In this document: positions 21,183 through 33,256 of the stretch, in pieces
Layout: each line of letters begins with the position of its first letter
How positions within the stretch are numbered: the stretch's first letter is position 1
Assembly (NCBI GenBank): GCA_002633025.1
Contig: NMRB01000343.1
Span: 62,084-126,083, forward strand
Origin: Notospermus geniculatus
Taxonomy: Eukaryota > Nemertea > Pilidiophora > Heteronemertea > Lineidae
Reading direction: 5' to 3'
DNA length: 64,000 nucleotides
The notes under the pieces: model-generated
The model's input: only the letters and a program-made list of their open reading frames with translations
What the model was told of the DNA's origin: nothing
Database searches by the model: none
Translations under genes and position numbers: made by a program

Positions 21183-21787
21183 TAGGTACCCTCTCCATGT
21201 GTGATTGTGTCAAAATCATCCACGAACAAATGTTTCATCTTGTACACTTACACTGATGGTCCATGGAGTTTTTCATTACTTTTTGACTGTACTTCGGGTA
21301 CGAATTCATCGCATGGGAATACCACATACGCAATACACATTGTAGTGAGTTGCAGATCTCCCAATGATTTATTGGTATAGGCCTATAGAACGTCTCCTTG
21401 TTGCATTCAATGCAGTGTTTATATGATAAAGAGTATTCAATCATCATTTGTGCAGACTGATCCAGGGTGCGCAATGTGTAGTAAAATCTAATCTGTAAAG
21501 GTCTGTTACTTGCCATTCAACATACTGGCCGCAGCTGGCTGCAATACTGAATGTGTGCATGATCTTATCCTTTTGTGTGTTTGACCATGCAGGTATGGTC
21601 ATGGACATAAATTTATCTACACCTACTACCTTGAATATTTCAAATACTACTGGGCCAATTTTAACAGGGTTTGTTCCACATGAACGTACATCTTCTTGGT
21701 CATATATTTGCATCACAAATTTGGAGATTTGGAAATATCGTAATTGCGTAATACATGTAGCTCATCAGAAAAAATCTTAAAAATCAA
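21183..21787. other. Intergenic
   Basis: Two overlapping minus-strand frames (21235-21716) have no recognisable domain. No bounded repeat seen. Confidence 0.35.
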
Positions 21788-22612
21788 GGTGTGACTTTTT
21801 TGTGAATTTTGTTGCGGTTATGATAGAGTGGGACTTTCTAAGGATTGTGTGCTTTGTTTCATCAAAATCTGTTGAGTGGTTGCTGAGATATTTGAGATTT
21901 TCAAAATTTCGATAATTTGAGAATTTCCTGTTTTTCACAAACTGATTAGAAGTCAAGCATATTTTCAAACTACCGGTATCAAGATTTTGATACTTTGAAA
22001 CAAACTCGTCCCCAGTGGGTTTACGTTCCTACAACACCACTGGAAAGGGCTGACGACTTCAGGAATACTGCGCATGCGCAATCTACTAATTTTGAGGCGA
22101 ATCACGCCGAGGCCGCGATGATGTTCGCAACAAACCATGCTAACTATTCGTTTGAAATTGCTCTAATACTCAAACAACTTCGTGTTTTGGGAGTATTAAA
22201 TGGCCTTTTAGGCATATATAATGTTTTTCAGCCATCGAAGAACGAAATATTGTGTGAAACAAACATTTTGGCACGCTGCCAGCGGTTGACCAGAAATTTT
22301 GGTCAGGTCGTAGCCCTTGCCAGAGATACCTTCGGATGAGGTAGATCTGGGAACGAGATTGACTTTGAAAAATGTGCAATATTTATGCTCAGTTCACGCA
22401 AAAAGTTCCAAAATTTTGTAAACCCATATTCTGAGGTTAGCTTTATCTAATGGCATCAAATTTCCTAAAAAGCATCCGATGAAAATCTCAAATTACCAAA
22501 ATTTTGATGATCTCAAATATCTGAACAAGCACTCGACATATTTTGATGAAACAAAGCCCAAAATCCTTTGAAAGTTCCACTCTATAATCAAAACTGCAAC
22601 AAAAATCACACC
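21788..22612. mobile_element. Long-arm inverted-repeat element, about 825 bp
   Basis: The arms of about 150 bp start GGTGTGA (left) and end TCACACC (right). They share GTTGC, TAGAGTGG, ACTTTC, GGCTTTGTTTCATCAAAAT and AGATATTTGAGAT in mirrored order. The centre (21995-22339) holds a 114-codon plus-strand frame starting MKQTRPQWVYVPTT with no recognisable domain. It includes a TGCGCATGCGCA palindrome. It resembles a fold-back element that carries unrelated cargo. Confidence 0.8.
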
Positions 22613-22919
22613 GCAAGGAGTAATATGAGTGTGGAAGATGGGCAAAAGATTGAAGTTTTTTATGCTGAAAACTACATGTACACCAAAATCCCTCAATTTA
22701 TAGAAAAGTTATTAGGTTATGGAAGGATAGCGGTGGAGGTAAACGTTTTCATTGACTGTGTTAGTAATGGTACAGTGAGTTGCAGCAATTGCAACAAGGT
22801 GAATTTGTAACATGTCATCATCAATTACTAGCTACATAATGAAGATGTTTTACATAAAAGCCTGTGTGAAGGTCTGTTATTGTTTCACCTGTGGAAACTA
22901 ATATACATGTATTTGTGGC

Positions 22920-24092
22920 ACAGTGTAGACCAACCCCGGAACGAGCCGCAACATTTCTAAAACTGTTTTCGAAATGTTTTGTCACAGAAATGTTTTGAAA
23001 GTGTTGATGATATATAAGGCCTGTCTACACCATCAACATTTTCAAAACATTTCTGCGACAAAAACATTTTGAAACGTGTTTTGGAAATGCCGCAGCTTCG
23101 TTCGGGGTTGGTCTACACTCTGCAACATTATCAAAACATGTTTTCAAATTATACAAAAGTTAAAAGCTGTTTTCAAAATGTTGTGGCTTGTTTCGGGGTT
23201 GGTGTACACTCTGCAACTACAGGCCTGTCTACACCATCAACATTTTCAAAACATTTGTAAAAAACATTCAGTTGCAACAAATCTGCAATACCCTTGTTTT
23301 GGGATTGTTGCACAGTGTGGACAGAACTTGCAACAATTCAAAACATGTTTTTAAAATGTTTTACAAATGTTTTAAAAGAAATGTCATGTGAATTCTTCTG
23401 CAAACATTTTCAAAACATGTTTTGAATTGTTGCAAGTCTGTCCACACTGTGCAACAATCTCAAAACAAGGTGGTTGCAGATTTGTTGCAACTCAGTGTTT
23501 TGGAAATGTTTTAGAAAATGTGTGGACAGGCCTTTATCAAAAACATGTTTTCAAATTGTTTTGCAAAAGTTGCAGATCCAGTCCACACTCTGCAACAAAC
23601 CGAAAACAATGGTGTTTGTTACTGTTGCAGCGGGGTGTTTTTGAAATGTTGAGAGTGTAGACAGGCCTACCCATCAACATTTCCAAAACATTCTGTAAAA
23701 CATTGAGTTGCAACAAATCTGCAACACCGTTGTTTTGGGATTGTTGCACAGTGTGGCCAGGTGTTTTGAAAATGTTTTGGAAATGACACGTGCTTTCTTC
23801 TGCAACATTCGTAAAACATTTTCAAAACATGTTTTGAATTGTTGCAAGTCCGTCCACACTGTAACAGTCTCAAAACAAGGTGTTGCAGGTTTGTTGCAAC
23901 TCAAATGTTTTTAGAATGTTTTGGACATGATGATGGTGTTGACAGGCCTTAAGTTTTGTAAAACAAATTGAAAACATGTTTTGATAATGTTGCAGAGTGT
24001 AGAACAACTCCGAAAGAAGCTACATCATTTCCAAAACACTTATGTTTTGGAAATGTTGAAAATTATGTTGATGGTGTAGACATGTCTTAAGT
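22920..24092. repeat. 1.2-kb cluster of nested palindromes (AAACATTTT words)
   Basis: The block is built from alternating forward and inverse copies of a module: a boundary such as GTGTAGACAGGCC or GGCCTGTCTACACCATCAAC, then AAAACATTTCC-type words, CAACAAATCTGCAAC and a GGATTGTTGCACAGTGTGG word. At least six partial inversions are visible. Frames on both strands are translations of this repetition, not genes. It probably grew by repeated insertion of one fold-back MITE family into itself. Confidence 0.85.
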
Positions 24093-24407
24093 TTGACATC
24101 GTCTTTTTCCGTAACAATGGAGGACTAGAGGCAGTGGGGTAATTCGAAATTGAGTATCGTATACCAACCGTCAACCTCAAAAAGTCAGGTAAGGTACATG
24201 TACCTCCTTTCATTTTCTGGCTCATTTGACTTAACATACATGTACAGTTTGAATGACCACATAATGGTTAACTGCTTTGTCAATTTATATTTTGTGGGGA
24301 AATTTTGCAAGTGTGGCATTGGCTGAACGTCACAGGTTGATGATTAGAATGAACTATTGGCCTTAAACTTTGAATGCAAGGAAAATATAACAGCTTGTGT
24401 TGTTCTA

Positions 24408-24778
24408 GGGGCATGTCCACCGTCTCGGACGTGATATTCTTTCACTTATTCAGTGCTGTTTCTGCAAATTTTGGACTCACAGAAAGATGTAATACCCTGC
24501 ATCGTGTCGGGCTCTTGTCCTTCTATGCCCCTGGTATGCACTGTTTGCTAATTAGTTGCGTCACGGACGTGACATCACAGAGGTCACGTCCGTGACGCAA
24601 CTAATTAGCAAACAGTGCACTAATTATGAATCAGAACGAACATAATTCATACCAGGGGCATAGAACGGCACGAACCTGACAAGATGCAGGGTACATAATG
24701 GTCCTTTGGTGCCACGATTTGCAGAGACCACACTGAACAAGTAAAAAAATATCACGAGTTTGATCGTGGACTTGCCCC
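24408..24778. mobile_element. 371-bp near-complete palindrome, TA-flanked
   Basis: The arms begin GGGGCATGTCCACCGTC and, inverted, GGGGCAAGTCCACGATC, flanked by TA (24406-24407 and 24779-24780). The centre is a perfect 37-bp inverted repeat (24537-24573 and 24583-24619) with a 9-base loop. It contains a second-order palindrome, TCACGGACGTGA. The outer arms are diverged while the inner arms are perfect, so the inner part is younger or under gene conversion. Confidence 0.9.
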
Positions 24779-24789
24779 TAGGTGAGAAA

Positions 24790-25935
24790 AAATAATGATG
24801 ACCACAGCACTGGTACATGTAAATGTATGTCGTGATATTTTGCCCTTCGTGAACTCTGACTATAAATGGTTCATTCACCAGTTTTCGTTGAGTATATTAA
24901 TTACCGTGATTAGTTCTCACCTCTTGATTATCGTTAGCTCTCATCTTGTCTCATATCCGTTGCCAATGCGAGTCAATCAATAAAATCTATACATAGGCTC
25001 AGCAAAAGGCACTGTGTGCTTCTGGTTTGCTGAGTTCAAATGGGATCTGTTATAAAATTGCCCGCACTTTCAATACGTCATTGAGAAAATTGCTAATACT
25101 CGCATGGAAGTTAGAGAAAGTGGCAAAATAGTCTTGATATCTATATCTTCACTTGGTCATGATAATAAGCAAGAAGCCAATCTCCTTCACTTGGTCATGA
25201 ATGAAGTGATGTCGGGAAGGTGAGTGTCCTGCCAAGTAGCTTCAGTAGTTTGAAGTTGGTGCCAGTCTCCTGACTTGGTGCGTAATTTCAAAATAGGACA
25301 AAAATATATGATCATTATGAATTTCCCTGAAGTGAGGTAAATCGAGCTATGGTTAGCTGAGCTCATNTAACAATGCTGATACTATCATATTCATGCCGAG
25401 AGTGTTTTCTTCCCAGGACAGTATAGGCTTTTCCTGTTCAATGATCCAGGGTACTTTATTATTGAAAATGAGACAAAAGTTGGAAAGTCTCAGTCAGACT
25501 GGTTTGTTGATAGTGTTGAAAGCATGCTGCTCTGGAATAATATAAAGCATTGCATGTGTAGGCTTCAAATCCGATGTCAATGCAGTTAGAATGCGAGGCC
25601 GTACTGTGTATACTAGTATGCTAGGGTGGTGTACTGTATGTGGGTGTGGCATACAAAAGTGTGTTGTGTAGGCTTGAATTTTGTTTGAAATGGATGTTGA
25701 AAATTTTCCTAAGTTACTCCCAGTTGAGTTTATGCGAGTTGTCATACAGTGTTAAATGTTTTTCTATTAAATCTCATGTATTTTGAAAATCGTCGCTGAA
25801 TTTATATTCACAAAAATGTAATTATTGAATATTTGTTGTGGATTGGCACTGCAGTCGTTATGTGCATTCAGATTGTCACAAAAATCAAGGACCTCATGGT
25901 CTCCTCAATAGGGCTTGCACGTCCTTCAATGTCAG
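24790..25935. other. Intergenic
   Basis: No gene supported. A CTTCACTTGGTCATGA word is repeated at about 25147 and 25187. A single N lies at 25367. Confidence 0.4.
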
Positions 25936-26051
25936 CTACAATCATAAAGGAATCAAACGCAAAAAGTTCAACTTACAAATTTAGCATTTATAAATGTAGA
26001 CAGTATCTCTTTAAACCTCAACAGATTTGCATTCTGACTCTTCCATATTAG

Positions 26052-26563
26052 CAAGAGTATATAAGTACCAAGAATATACAACTCCAAATATGTGCCAAAA
26101 GTGAGTTTGCTAATTTGCCTCTGGCGACCCTGTAACCGAAGGGATCTTAATTTCTGAAGGATTATTGTGTAGAGCAGATCATTACGAACAAAATGACACC
26201 TCCCGCAGTTATATGCACTCAGAAATAACCGAGCTACAGAGCAGTTTTGAATGGACCATATTTTTGACAAATTGATAACGTACTTGATCTCAGGGTTGGG
26301 CACTCTGACCTAAACAACAAATCCGTGGTTTCACCAAAATGAAAAAAAAATGTATGCCAGTAATATGTCTGTAACTTTACATAAGAATATTGACGATATT
26401 CTAAATAATACAATTCAGTCAACAACCGTTAAATCTAAACACCGGTTATTTAATTAGAAGGCCTATAATTACCGTACGCCCTCTATTATCAGAAAAAGTA
26501 ACTTAATACCTACCCTTTTGATTGATTACTAAGTTGTACATTCTTGGTACTTATATATTCTTG
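26052..26563. mobile_element. Nested element with 7-bp target duplication
   Basis: The 512-bp insert in family A has ends CAAGAGTATATAAGTACC and, inverted, CAAGAATATATAAGTACC; the TIR is about 32 bp. ATATTAG is duplicated at 26045-26051 and 26564-26570. Other family A copies show the uninterrupted sequence (CATATGATAGGCAAGACC at 44 kb). No coding frame. Confidence 0.93.
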
Positions 26564-26604
26564 ATATTAGGCAAGACCCTTCTGTATGTTTACTGCAAAT
26601 TTTG

Positions 26605-26720
26605 GGGTCGTATTTTTAGAACGTTCTTTAACGTTAAGGTCGAACTTGTTCTATTGTAAAACCACCGAGAACAATAGATTTAAGGTGGACAGATTTAAGG
26701 AACGTTCTAAAATACGGCCC
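26605..26720. mobile_element. Nested 116-bp hairpin MITE
   Basis: The ends GGGTCGTATTTTTAGAACG and CGTTCTAAAATACGGCCC are inverted. It interrupts the family A word GCAAATTTTGTTGAATTC just after GCAAATTTTG. TG may be the target duplication. CGTATTTTAGAACG-type arms make a short hairpin with no coding content. Confidence 0.85.
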
Positions 26721-27490
26721 TGTTAAATTTTGACTAGTTGATCATATGATACAAAAGGGCTGAATTAATGAGAACCCCACAAACGAAGAGAGCGCACGGT
26801 CATCTGTGTAGCCTACATTTGAATAGGCTAACGTACATTTGCACATGGAACAATAATGGTGCTGAAAATAGCTCGGTTATCCTCAGAAATGGAATTCAAG
26901 GCATCAAGTTGACAGATCCATGTACCCCACTACCACAAAAAAAAGTTGAAGCTCCAGCCTATTACCAAAAATTCATAAGAAGCAAGCCGACCTTATAAAT
27001 TTTTGCTATTACGTAATGCCAAAATTCAGGTAGTGAGAGACATCTGGTGGCAACACATGAAGTGTATCCCTCAGTTACTTCATCGTTCGCAGTTATAAAA
27101 CCTTTGTTTGATTCCTTTATGCTACAATGTACAATCCATAATAATGAAGCAGATAAGTAGAGAGAGCCCCACCCTGGCAGGTCATATGTGCTGCCAAGAA
27201 CGAGCCTTCAGCACAGTTTGTAATGTACACAGCGTTTAAACCACCTGCACCTGTAATGTCAGTGAGTGACATCACTATGCATTACTTGCAGCTGAAAGAA
27301 GCAGATCTTTGAGATCTTCTGACCTGTGTAGATATTTGAGAAATTTTGATATATACTGTATCAAGCAGGCTGTGGAATAACCCCCAGCCCTACAGTTATC
27401 GTTTGTCACCATTGAAAGTGAATTGTGGATGATATCCTCCGGCTCTAAACATTGTTGATGCTGTGAAACTGTTTGCCCAAAACAGACATA

Positions 27491-27979
27491 CACTGGCTGA
27501 CAGAAATATTAGGACACTTTCAAAATTCTAAGTCATTTTCTTGTTTTCCCTTCTTTTTGTCTCTAACCAGTAATTATTTTTCTTATTGATGAGAACATTT
27601 TACCTTGGCAAGTGGGTTATATAATCCCATGAGATTGTCTATGCCAAAGGTTGTTGACAAAGGGTTGCTGATATATGAATAACAAAGATAATTAGGATGG
27701 GTGCCATTCAAACCTCTCAAATTCAAAGGCTAAAGCTATTGGAGGTGACAAGAATTGAAGAAGCACATCATGATTGTCTTTGTTATTCATACGTATATCA
27801 GCAACCCCATGTCAATAGCCTTTGGCATGGGTAATCTCATGGGATTATATAACCCACTTGCCAAGGTAAAAATGTTCTCATCAATAAGAAAAATAATTAG
27901 TGGTTAGAGACAAAAGGAAGGAAAAAGAGGAAAATGACTTAGAATTTTGAAAGTGTCCTAATATTTCTGCCAGCCAGTG
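27491..27979. mobile_element. Tc1/mariner-like fold-back, 489 bp
   Basis: Arms of about 200 bp start CACTGGCTGACAGAAATATT and end in the matching inverse; TA flanks both sides (27489-27490, 27980-27981). The arms share AGGACACTTTCAAAATTCT, TCTCTAACCA and TGGGTTATATAATCCCATGAG. Only about 100 unrelated bases separate them. It is a long-TIR, coding-free Tc1-class derivative. Confidence 0.93.
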
Positions 27980-28277
27980 TACATGCTCACATGTATTATA
28001 TCTGTTTTGGGCAAATACTCAATAGTTTATTTCTATTTCACTGTATCAAGCATCCCAGCGTACCGCATTATGCGATACTTGGCTGTTGTTAGTATGTCCC
28101 TGAGGTTATGTTGTGCCCATTATTACTATTTCTAATGGAGGATATGATGATTCTCATGGTGCATAATTTATTAGATAAGGGAATACTGATATGGTTTGTT
28201 GCAGAATGAATATTGTAAATGTTTTAAAATGATGTAATGCCTGTGAAATCTAGCCATATTCTATTTGTAAGTTAAAC

Positions 28278-28736
28278 TATAAAGGAATCAAGGTTTAACT
28301 GCGAATGATGTCGTAAGTGAGGAATACACTTCATGTCATGTGTTGCCACCAGATGTCTCTCATCGCCTGAATTTTGCCTTACATAATAGGCAGGAGCTCC
28401 AACTTTTTTGTGGTGGTGGGGTACATGAATCTGTCCAACCTGCGATGCCTTGAATTCCATTTCTGAGGATAACAGAGCTATTTTAAGCGTCATTAGTGTT
28501 CCATGTGCAAATGTAGGTACGTTGTATTCAAATGTGCACGGATGACATTAATTCAGTCCTGTTATATCATAATATCAACTAGTCAGAATTCAACAAAATT
28601 TGCACAAAACATGCAGAAGGATCTTGACTATCATACGAAAGAGTCAGACTGAAAATATGTTGAGTTTAAAGGGATACTGTCCACATTTATAAAATGCTGA
28701 ATTTGAAAGTTGAACCTTTATGATTGATTCCCTTAT
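28278..28736 (+). mobile_element. Family A element, copy 3
   Basis: The ends TATAAAGGAATCAAGG and TTTATGATTGATTCCCTTATG are flanked by GTTAAAC on both sides (28271-28277 and 28737-28743). At 459 bp it is colinear with copy 1, including CAACTTTTTTGTGG and ACTGTCCACATTTATAAAAT. No frame. Confidence 0.93.
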
Positions 28737-28743
28737 GGTTAAA

Positions 28744-29424
28744 CATGACGCCATCTTAAACCAAACGTTTTGCCACACGACATTTAACTGCATTGCAATG
28801 CCGAGAGCTGCGATTTGGAAATGCGGTTCATTGCTTCTCATCCCAGTTCAGCCAGTTCAAGCCAGTCTCCTTAATGGACTTGTTAACAAAGGACCTTTTA
28901 CACTGGAACAGATCAATGTCTACCATCTTGCCTTTTTTAATTAAAATCGATAAGATGTGCATTTGAGATGAAAGTTCCTGCACTCGTTAATGACATGGAT
29001 GGTGTCTGGCCTCAGACAGACTATCCTTCAACACTCAGAAAATCTGCTCCAACACTTGACTTGAGTCTTGCTCCTCAGATGCTGAAATCGATCTACTTTC
29101 ATCGTCCATCATGACCATATTAAATTGGTTTACTGCTTTCCCACATCATCTCCTTTGCCTCTAATGTTACTTGATTGGCTGTCATGTACAAGACTGCTAT
29201 TGAAAGGCCAGTTCTTCATTTTCAGCTTGAGTGTGATCTCCTTCAAATTTCCATCTCTTTGCGGTTCATCGTCAATGCTCTCTGATATTATCTCTTTTAG
29301 ATAGTGTTTCAGCTCAAGAGTTTTAGATAGTGTTTCAGCTCAAGAGTTTTACACGGCGCAATGCCCTGCCTTTTTTTCAGAGGTTGAAAATGCCTTCATT
29401 ACAAATCCATCCCGCGGACAAAAT
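28744..29424. other. Intergenic with a 26-bp direct repeat
   Basis: The word TTTTAGATAGTGTTTCAGCT plus CAAGAG occurs twice in tandem at about 29298-29350. Otherwise no gene or bounded element. Confidence 0.5.
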
Positions 29425-29544
29425 GGCTGGTATTCATAAAAGTTAGCAAATGCTTTCACTTACGATTTCCACAGCAATGTCCAATGTAAATGTACTGCAA
29501 AACTTGAAGCAAAAGCATTTGCTACCTTTTATGAATTGACCCCC
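29425..29544. mobile_element. 119-bp fold-back family, copy 1
   Basis: The left end GGCTGGTATTCATAAAAG faces a right end of CTTTTATGAATTGACCCCC. It shares GTTAGCAAATGCTTTCACTT and CCAATGTAAATGTACT with copy 2 at 35064. Length is about 120 bp. Confidence 0.85.
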
Positions 29545-29549
29545 AGTGC

Positions 29550-30519
29550 ATGTAGGTCAAACATGTGAATTGGTGCCAACTGATGCAGTCTTTGAAATGT
29601 GCAAATTGATTAGGATGTTGTAAAAAACTGCTTATGGAGTCCATCGAAAGTCGTGGGAATCACATGACTTGTACAATTATACTATGCCATTTGTTTCATA
29701 AAGAATTTGAAGGATTCTTGTCATCAACTTTTCCCTGCATCATTTCGGAGAAGATAGTATTCGATCCAATTCATGGTAAATAGAACAACTGGGTTGGAAA
29801 CATTGGCATCTACTTCAGAAATGCGATTTCAACAGCACTGGAAATACCACTGTGTTGTGGGGGGGGGGGGGGGGGTNTTCAACCTACGCTGGCAGGAACG
29901 ATCATAGGTGGTACCCCATGAGAGATATCAGTCACAATTTTTGACGTTTACAACCAAAGTCGCCATAAAAATTAGCTTCCCAGACAATAAGAATGATTAA
30001 CTCTTGGTTGATGTCAGAGACGTACTTCTTTCCAACAAATGGGCTAATGGTGGGTGAATACAGTACCAGGTGTAGGCATACAACATGGAAATTTAGTGGC
30101 TGTCCCTCTTCTTTCTGTCAGTTGGCTTATGGGTTCTAAGGGTTCTAATCGGCAGCCGTCACCTTGCTTCTGTTTGATTCCCAGTACAACCAATATTTCA
30201 TGTGAAAAAAAGAGGCAACTCAGATTATCAGCAGGAAAAATTTGATTGGTAGCCCTCTGTGGATTTCACAGCCCAAGTGTCACAGGTTTCTGCCAAGCAA
30301 AGGTTTCCGAAAAAAAATATGGGGAACAATCAGTCATTGGAACACTCCTAACAGTCATTACACCTGTCCTGTGTTTTTAGTAGGCAGATATCCATACTCG
30401 GTGATTTTGTTGGTTATTAAAAAAACACTTGGCATGGCGGGTTTTGCTTTGTTTCCGACATGACTGCTTCATACATTCTTTGTCTTTGTTCACCTTTTAC
30501 AACTTATGTGTTGCTGACT
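29550..30519. other. Intergenic; G homopolymer
   Basis: A run of about 18 G ends at 29875 next to an N at 29877, a likely sequencing stop. Short plus-strand frames at 30054-30463 have no domain. Confidence 0.4.
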
Positions 30520-30523
30520 TTAA

Positions 30524-30867
30524 AGGACAACGGCATTGCCTCTTTTTCTCGACAGCCGGCGTCACTATACCACTCTCCAACCCAGGGACTAACTACGTTG
30601 TCGGCGAATGAGGAACCTAACTCACTACTTCAACAGGTGTCACTAGTGGTTAAATCTATTGAATTGAAAGGAAAATTCAGGTCCTGATCAATTTCCAACA
30701 GAAAAGACATCGATTGTATAGGACCTGATTACTGTGTGCTGCCCTCTATCATAGTTAGGATCCCCATTGACCCTATTTACTCGGAACATTTTGTAATGCA
30801 TTTTTGCAGTTCGTTTTGCTGCCGCTAGGTGGCTCCCTCTACATCGGCAGTCAAATAGCGTGCTCCT
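30524..30867. mobile_element. TTAA-flanked element (AGGACAACGG / GTGCTCCT)
   Basis: TTAA lies at 30520-30523 and 30868-30871. The left part (CTTTTTCTCGACAGC, CCAACCCAGGGACTAACTAC, GTTGTCGGCGAA) and right part (GTAATGCATTTTTGCAGTTCG, TGCCGCTAGGTGGCTCCCTC) recur at 40643-40847. This copy carries about 165 extra bases at about 30612-30777. Terminal inversion is very short (AGGA/TCCT). Confidence 0.85.
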
Positions 30868-30871
30868 TTAA

Positions 30872-31191
30872 AATGATATTTCGCTTTACTGTTGACCATA
30901 AATTGAGAAGGACGCATTTGTAGCCACTTCATTCCTGCCGCAGAGTGGCTGTACATTTCCAATTCAACAAAGCTCAATTGACTGAAATCAGTTTCTCTTT
31001 GCAATCATTCCTTCATGTTCAGTCCCCCTATGTCTTTGATTTTCACTGGTAATCAATGCTTCTTCTGCATTGATTGCACAATCTATTACATCTGCTACAT
31101 GCCTCAGTTGCTTTGAAAATATTTGCCCAGCAGTTATACCGGTACATTGGTACATTGTACCTTAGAAATTGTTGAGTTCAGAATTGTGAAC
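30872..31191. other. Intergenic
   Basis: Nothing beyond AT-rich DNA that I can support. Confidence 0.35.
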
Positions 31192-31275
31192 ATCTCCAGA
31201 AATACGTTTGCTCATGGAAATGAAGTTGAATTTCGTATTTCGTACTTCGTGTTTCGTCAGATTTGCGAAACCTCA
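31192..31275 (+). repeat. Short dispersed repeat, copy 2
   Basis: This matches 4015-4098, sharing GGAAATGAAG, TCGTATTTCGTACTTCGTG and CGAAACCTC. Boundaries are set only by where similarity ends. Confidence 0.75.
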
Positions 31276-31731
31276 CTAATATCATGTCAGCTAATAAACC
31301 AAAGTCTGATGTTGGACTACATGTTCTATGCACACAATTGATTTTTCACAATTTTATTTACTTTTACTTTAAAGAATATCTTGGATAATTTTGTATTTTT
31401 ACTGAAAACGATATCTTTGAGTCATTGATTTATTACTGGTAAATAGAGTTCATAACTGGAGGGTATTAGGTGGGATGAATTAGTCCAAGGAGGCTCCCTA
31501 CAAAAGAAAAGCTGATTCCGCGTTTTTGCCCGAGGTACTTCAGACATAAACCAATAGTTAATGTGCTTTGATTACACCCATCAAACAGAACTGTGGGCAA
31601 TAAATGAGAAGAAGCATATCAAAGACTTCAGTATTGAAGTGAATCAATAGTGTAGATGTAAAGAGATGTAGACTGATATGTATTTGTTCCTTTAGAAAGT
31701 GTTTGTTTTACAGCTGACACACTAATTAGGT

Positions 31732-31985
31732 TTTTGAGTTATTAGCAGATACATGTAAAGGTCGAGAATGGCGGCCTTCTTGAAATCCAAGATGGCCGCC
31801 ATTTTTCGAATTTTTTACCGTTACCATCAGATTCCTCGACCCCCAAAACCTGGGTATAGCCATCAAAATCATCTTCATACATGTATGTACTAACAATAGT
31901 TTTTGAGTTTTTAGCAGATAAATGTAGAGAATGGCGGCCATCTTGAAATCCAAGATGGCGGCCAAAAAGCGCAGTTTAAAAACTG
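31732..31985 (+). repeat. Two-copy repeat with AAGATGGCGGCC core
   Basis: Two units (from about 31732 and 31900) share GTTATTAGCAGATA or GTTTTTAGCAGATA, GAGAATGGCGGCC, and CTTGAAATCCAAGATGG. GGCGGCC and GGCCGCC words make each unit partly self-complementary. Confidence 0.75.
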
Positions 31986-31989
31986 GCAT

Positions 31990-33250
31990 CAATGTTTTTC
32001 TGAATCTACGTTAAATTTGCCACAAGAAAATCACTATTTCCCAGACTGTTCCAAAAATGACCACAGAGTTACATGAGCCTGTGGACTATCTGTACTACAC
32101 CGAGACCTGTCTGCTGTTGTACCAAGATACATCCATATACTAGTATGGTATAGTCTGGTTTGACAAGAAACTTCGACCTGTTGTGCTATACACTAGAGGG
32201 CTCCTATTAGAGCTATCATTACACATCGGTGTGTCGCAAATCCCCTCGCGAAAAAATGCAGCTGATCAGCCAGTATGTTTGTCAGTTGTCTGAAAACACA
32301 GAACAGCAGACTGGAGGTTGAGTATGGGCTATCATTTCCACAAATAACGATAGCGGGGACATTGCACATGTACGAAATTTTCACCAGTTACGGGGAATCT
32401 TGTTGGATATCGAATCGTGACAAGCCCCTATCGGGGACTCGNTCAGCCGTCTTGAAAACTGGATGTAAACGGATGTAATGCCCATATGACACACAGGTGA
32501 GCACATGGTCCCTGGACCATTTCATTTGTTTGTGGGTGATTGAATTCCTTCATGACGTTATTGAAGGGTCTACTAACATGGTACACTATAACACTGGAAC
32601 CTTGATACTTTTCTGCCAAATAAATAAACAACTTGTGAGCAAAAATTACGCAGCAGCATTACACTCACCATTTATATGCCTCCAATCTCACCAGATTGTG
32701 TGTTAACACTGCATATATTTGCAGCCCATTTTTGTCGCTATCCCAGAAGTTCCATTATTCTAGAAAAGAGAAAGAAAAATGGCATTTACATCCTGGTAGC
32801 TCAAAAACCTGCATTGGTGAGTTCTGATTTAGTGGAAATGAAGGTACATGTACCATAGGGAAATTTGTCCACACAAACGTGGTATCTTTTAGAAAAATTG
32901 AATTGCAGTCTCAAAACGTTTCTGAAAAACGAGATAATTTGGACCGCTTCAGGGTTTTCTTAGTGCATTACCTTTGGATGTGGGCGCAGTTTTTCTTATA
33001 GTCTGAGCCCAGCTGTTGTCAGTAGTTCTGACTGAAATGGCACACTATGCTTCAGTAGCCCTCCCTTGGCGGCGGCATCGGGAAATAATACGCGACAAGA
33101 TCGGTGTCCTGTCCATCCCACACAGTGGTAGCAACTAGTTAGGCTAGATTGAGTACTACGTCGAAGCCCTAGCTAACACATGTCCAGGAGGGGAACCAAA
33201 AATTCGCCGCCATCATTTTCATCACTTGAGAAGTTGGACGTGTTGTGACA
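31990..33250. other. Intergenic
   Basis: No supported gene. GGTGAGCACATGGTCC near 32500 resembles GTTAGCACATGGTCCG at 59158, another dispersed repeat. An N lies at 32442. Confidence 0.4.
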
Positions 33251-33256
33251 CCATTA

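Larger units (their letters stand above)
25943..27121 (-). mobile_element. Family A element, copy 2, interrupted twice
   Basis: The ends CATAAAGGAATCAAAC and GTTTGATTCCTTTATG are flanked by CTACAAT on both sides (25936-25942 and 27122-27128). The family A body is split by the insertions 26052-26563 and 26605-26720. Removing both leaves about 550 bp alignable to the other copies. Orientation is opposite to copies at 19.2 and 28.3 kb. Confidence 0.93.

Noticed and set aside
22920-24092. A CRISPR-like or satellite array
   Set aside because: Repeat units alternate in orientation and vary in length, there are no spacers, and the genome is clearly animal.
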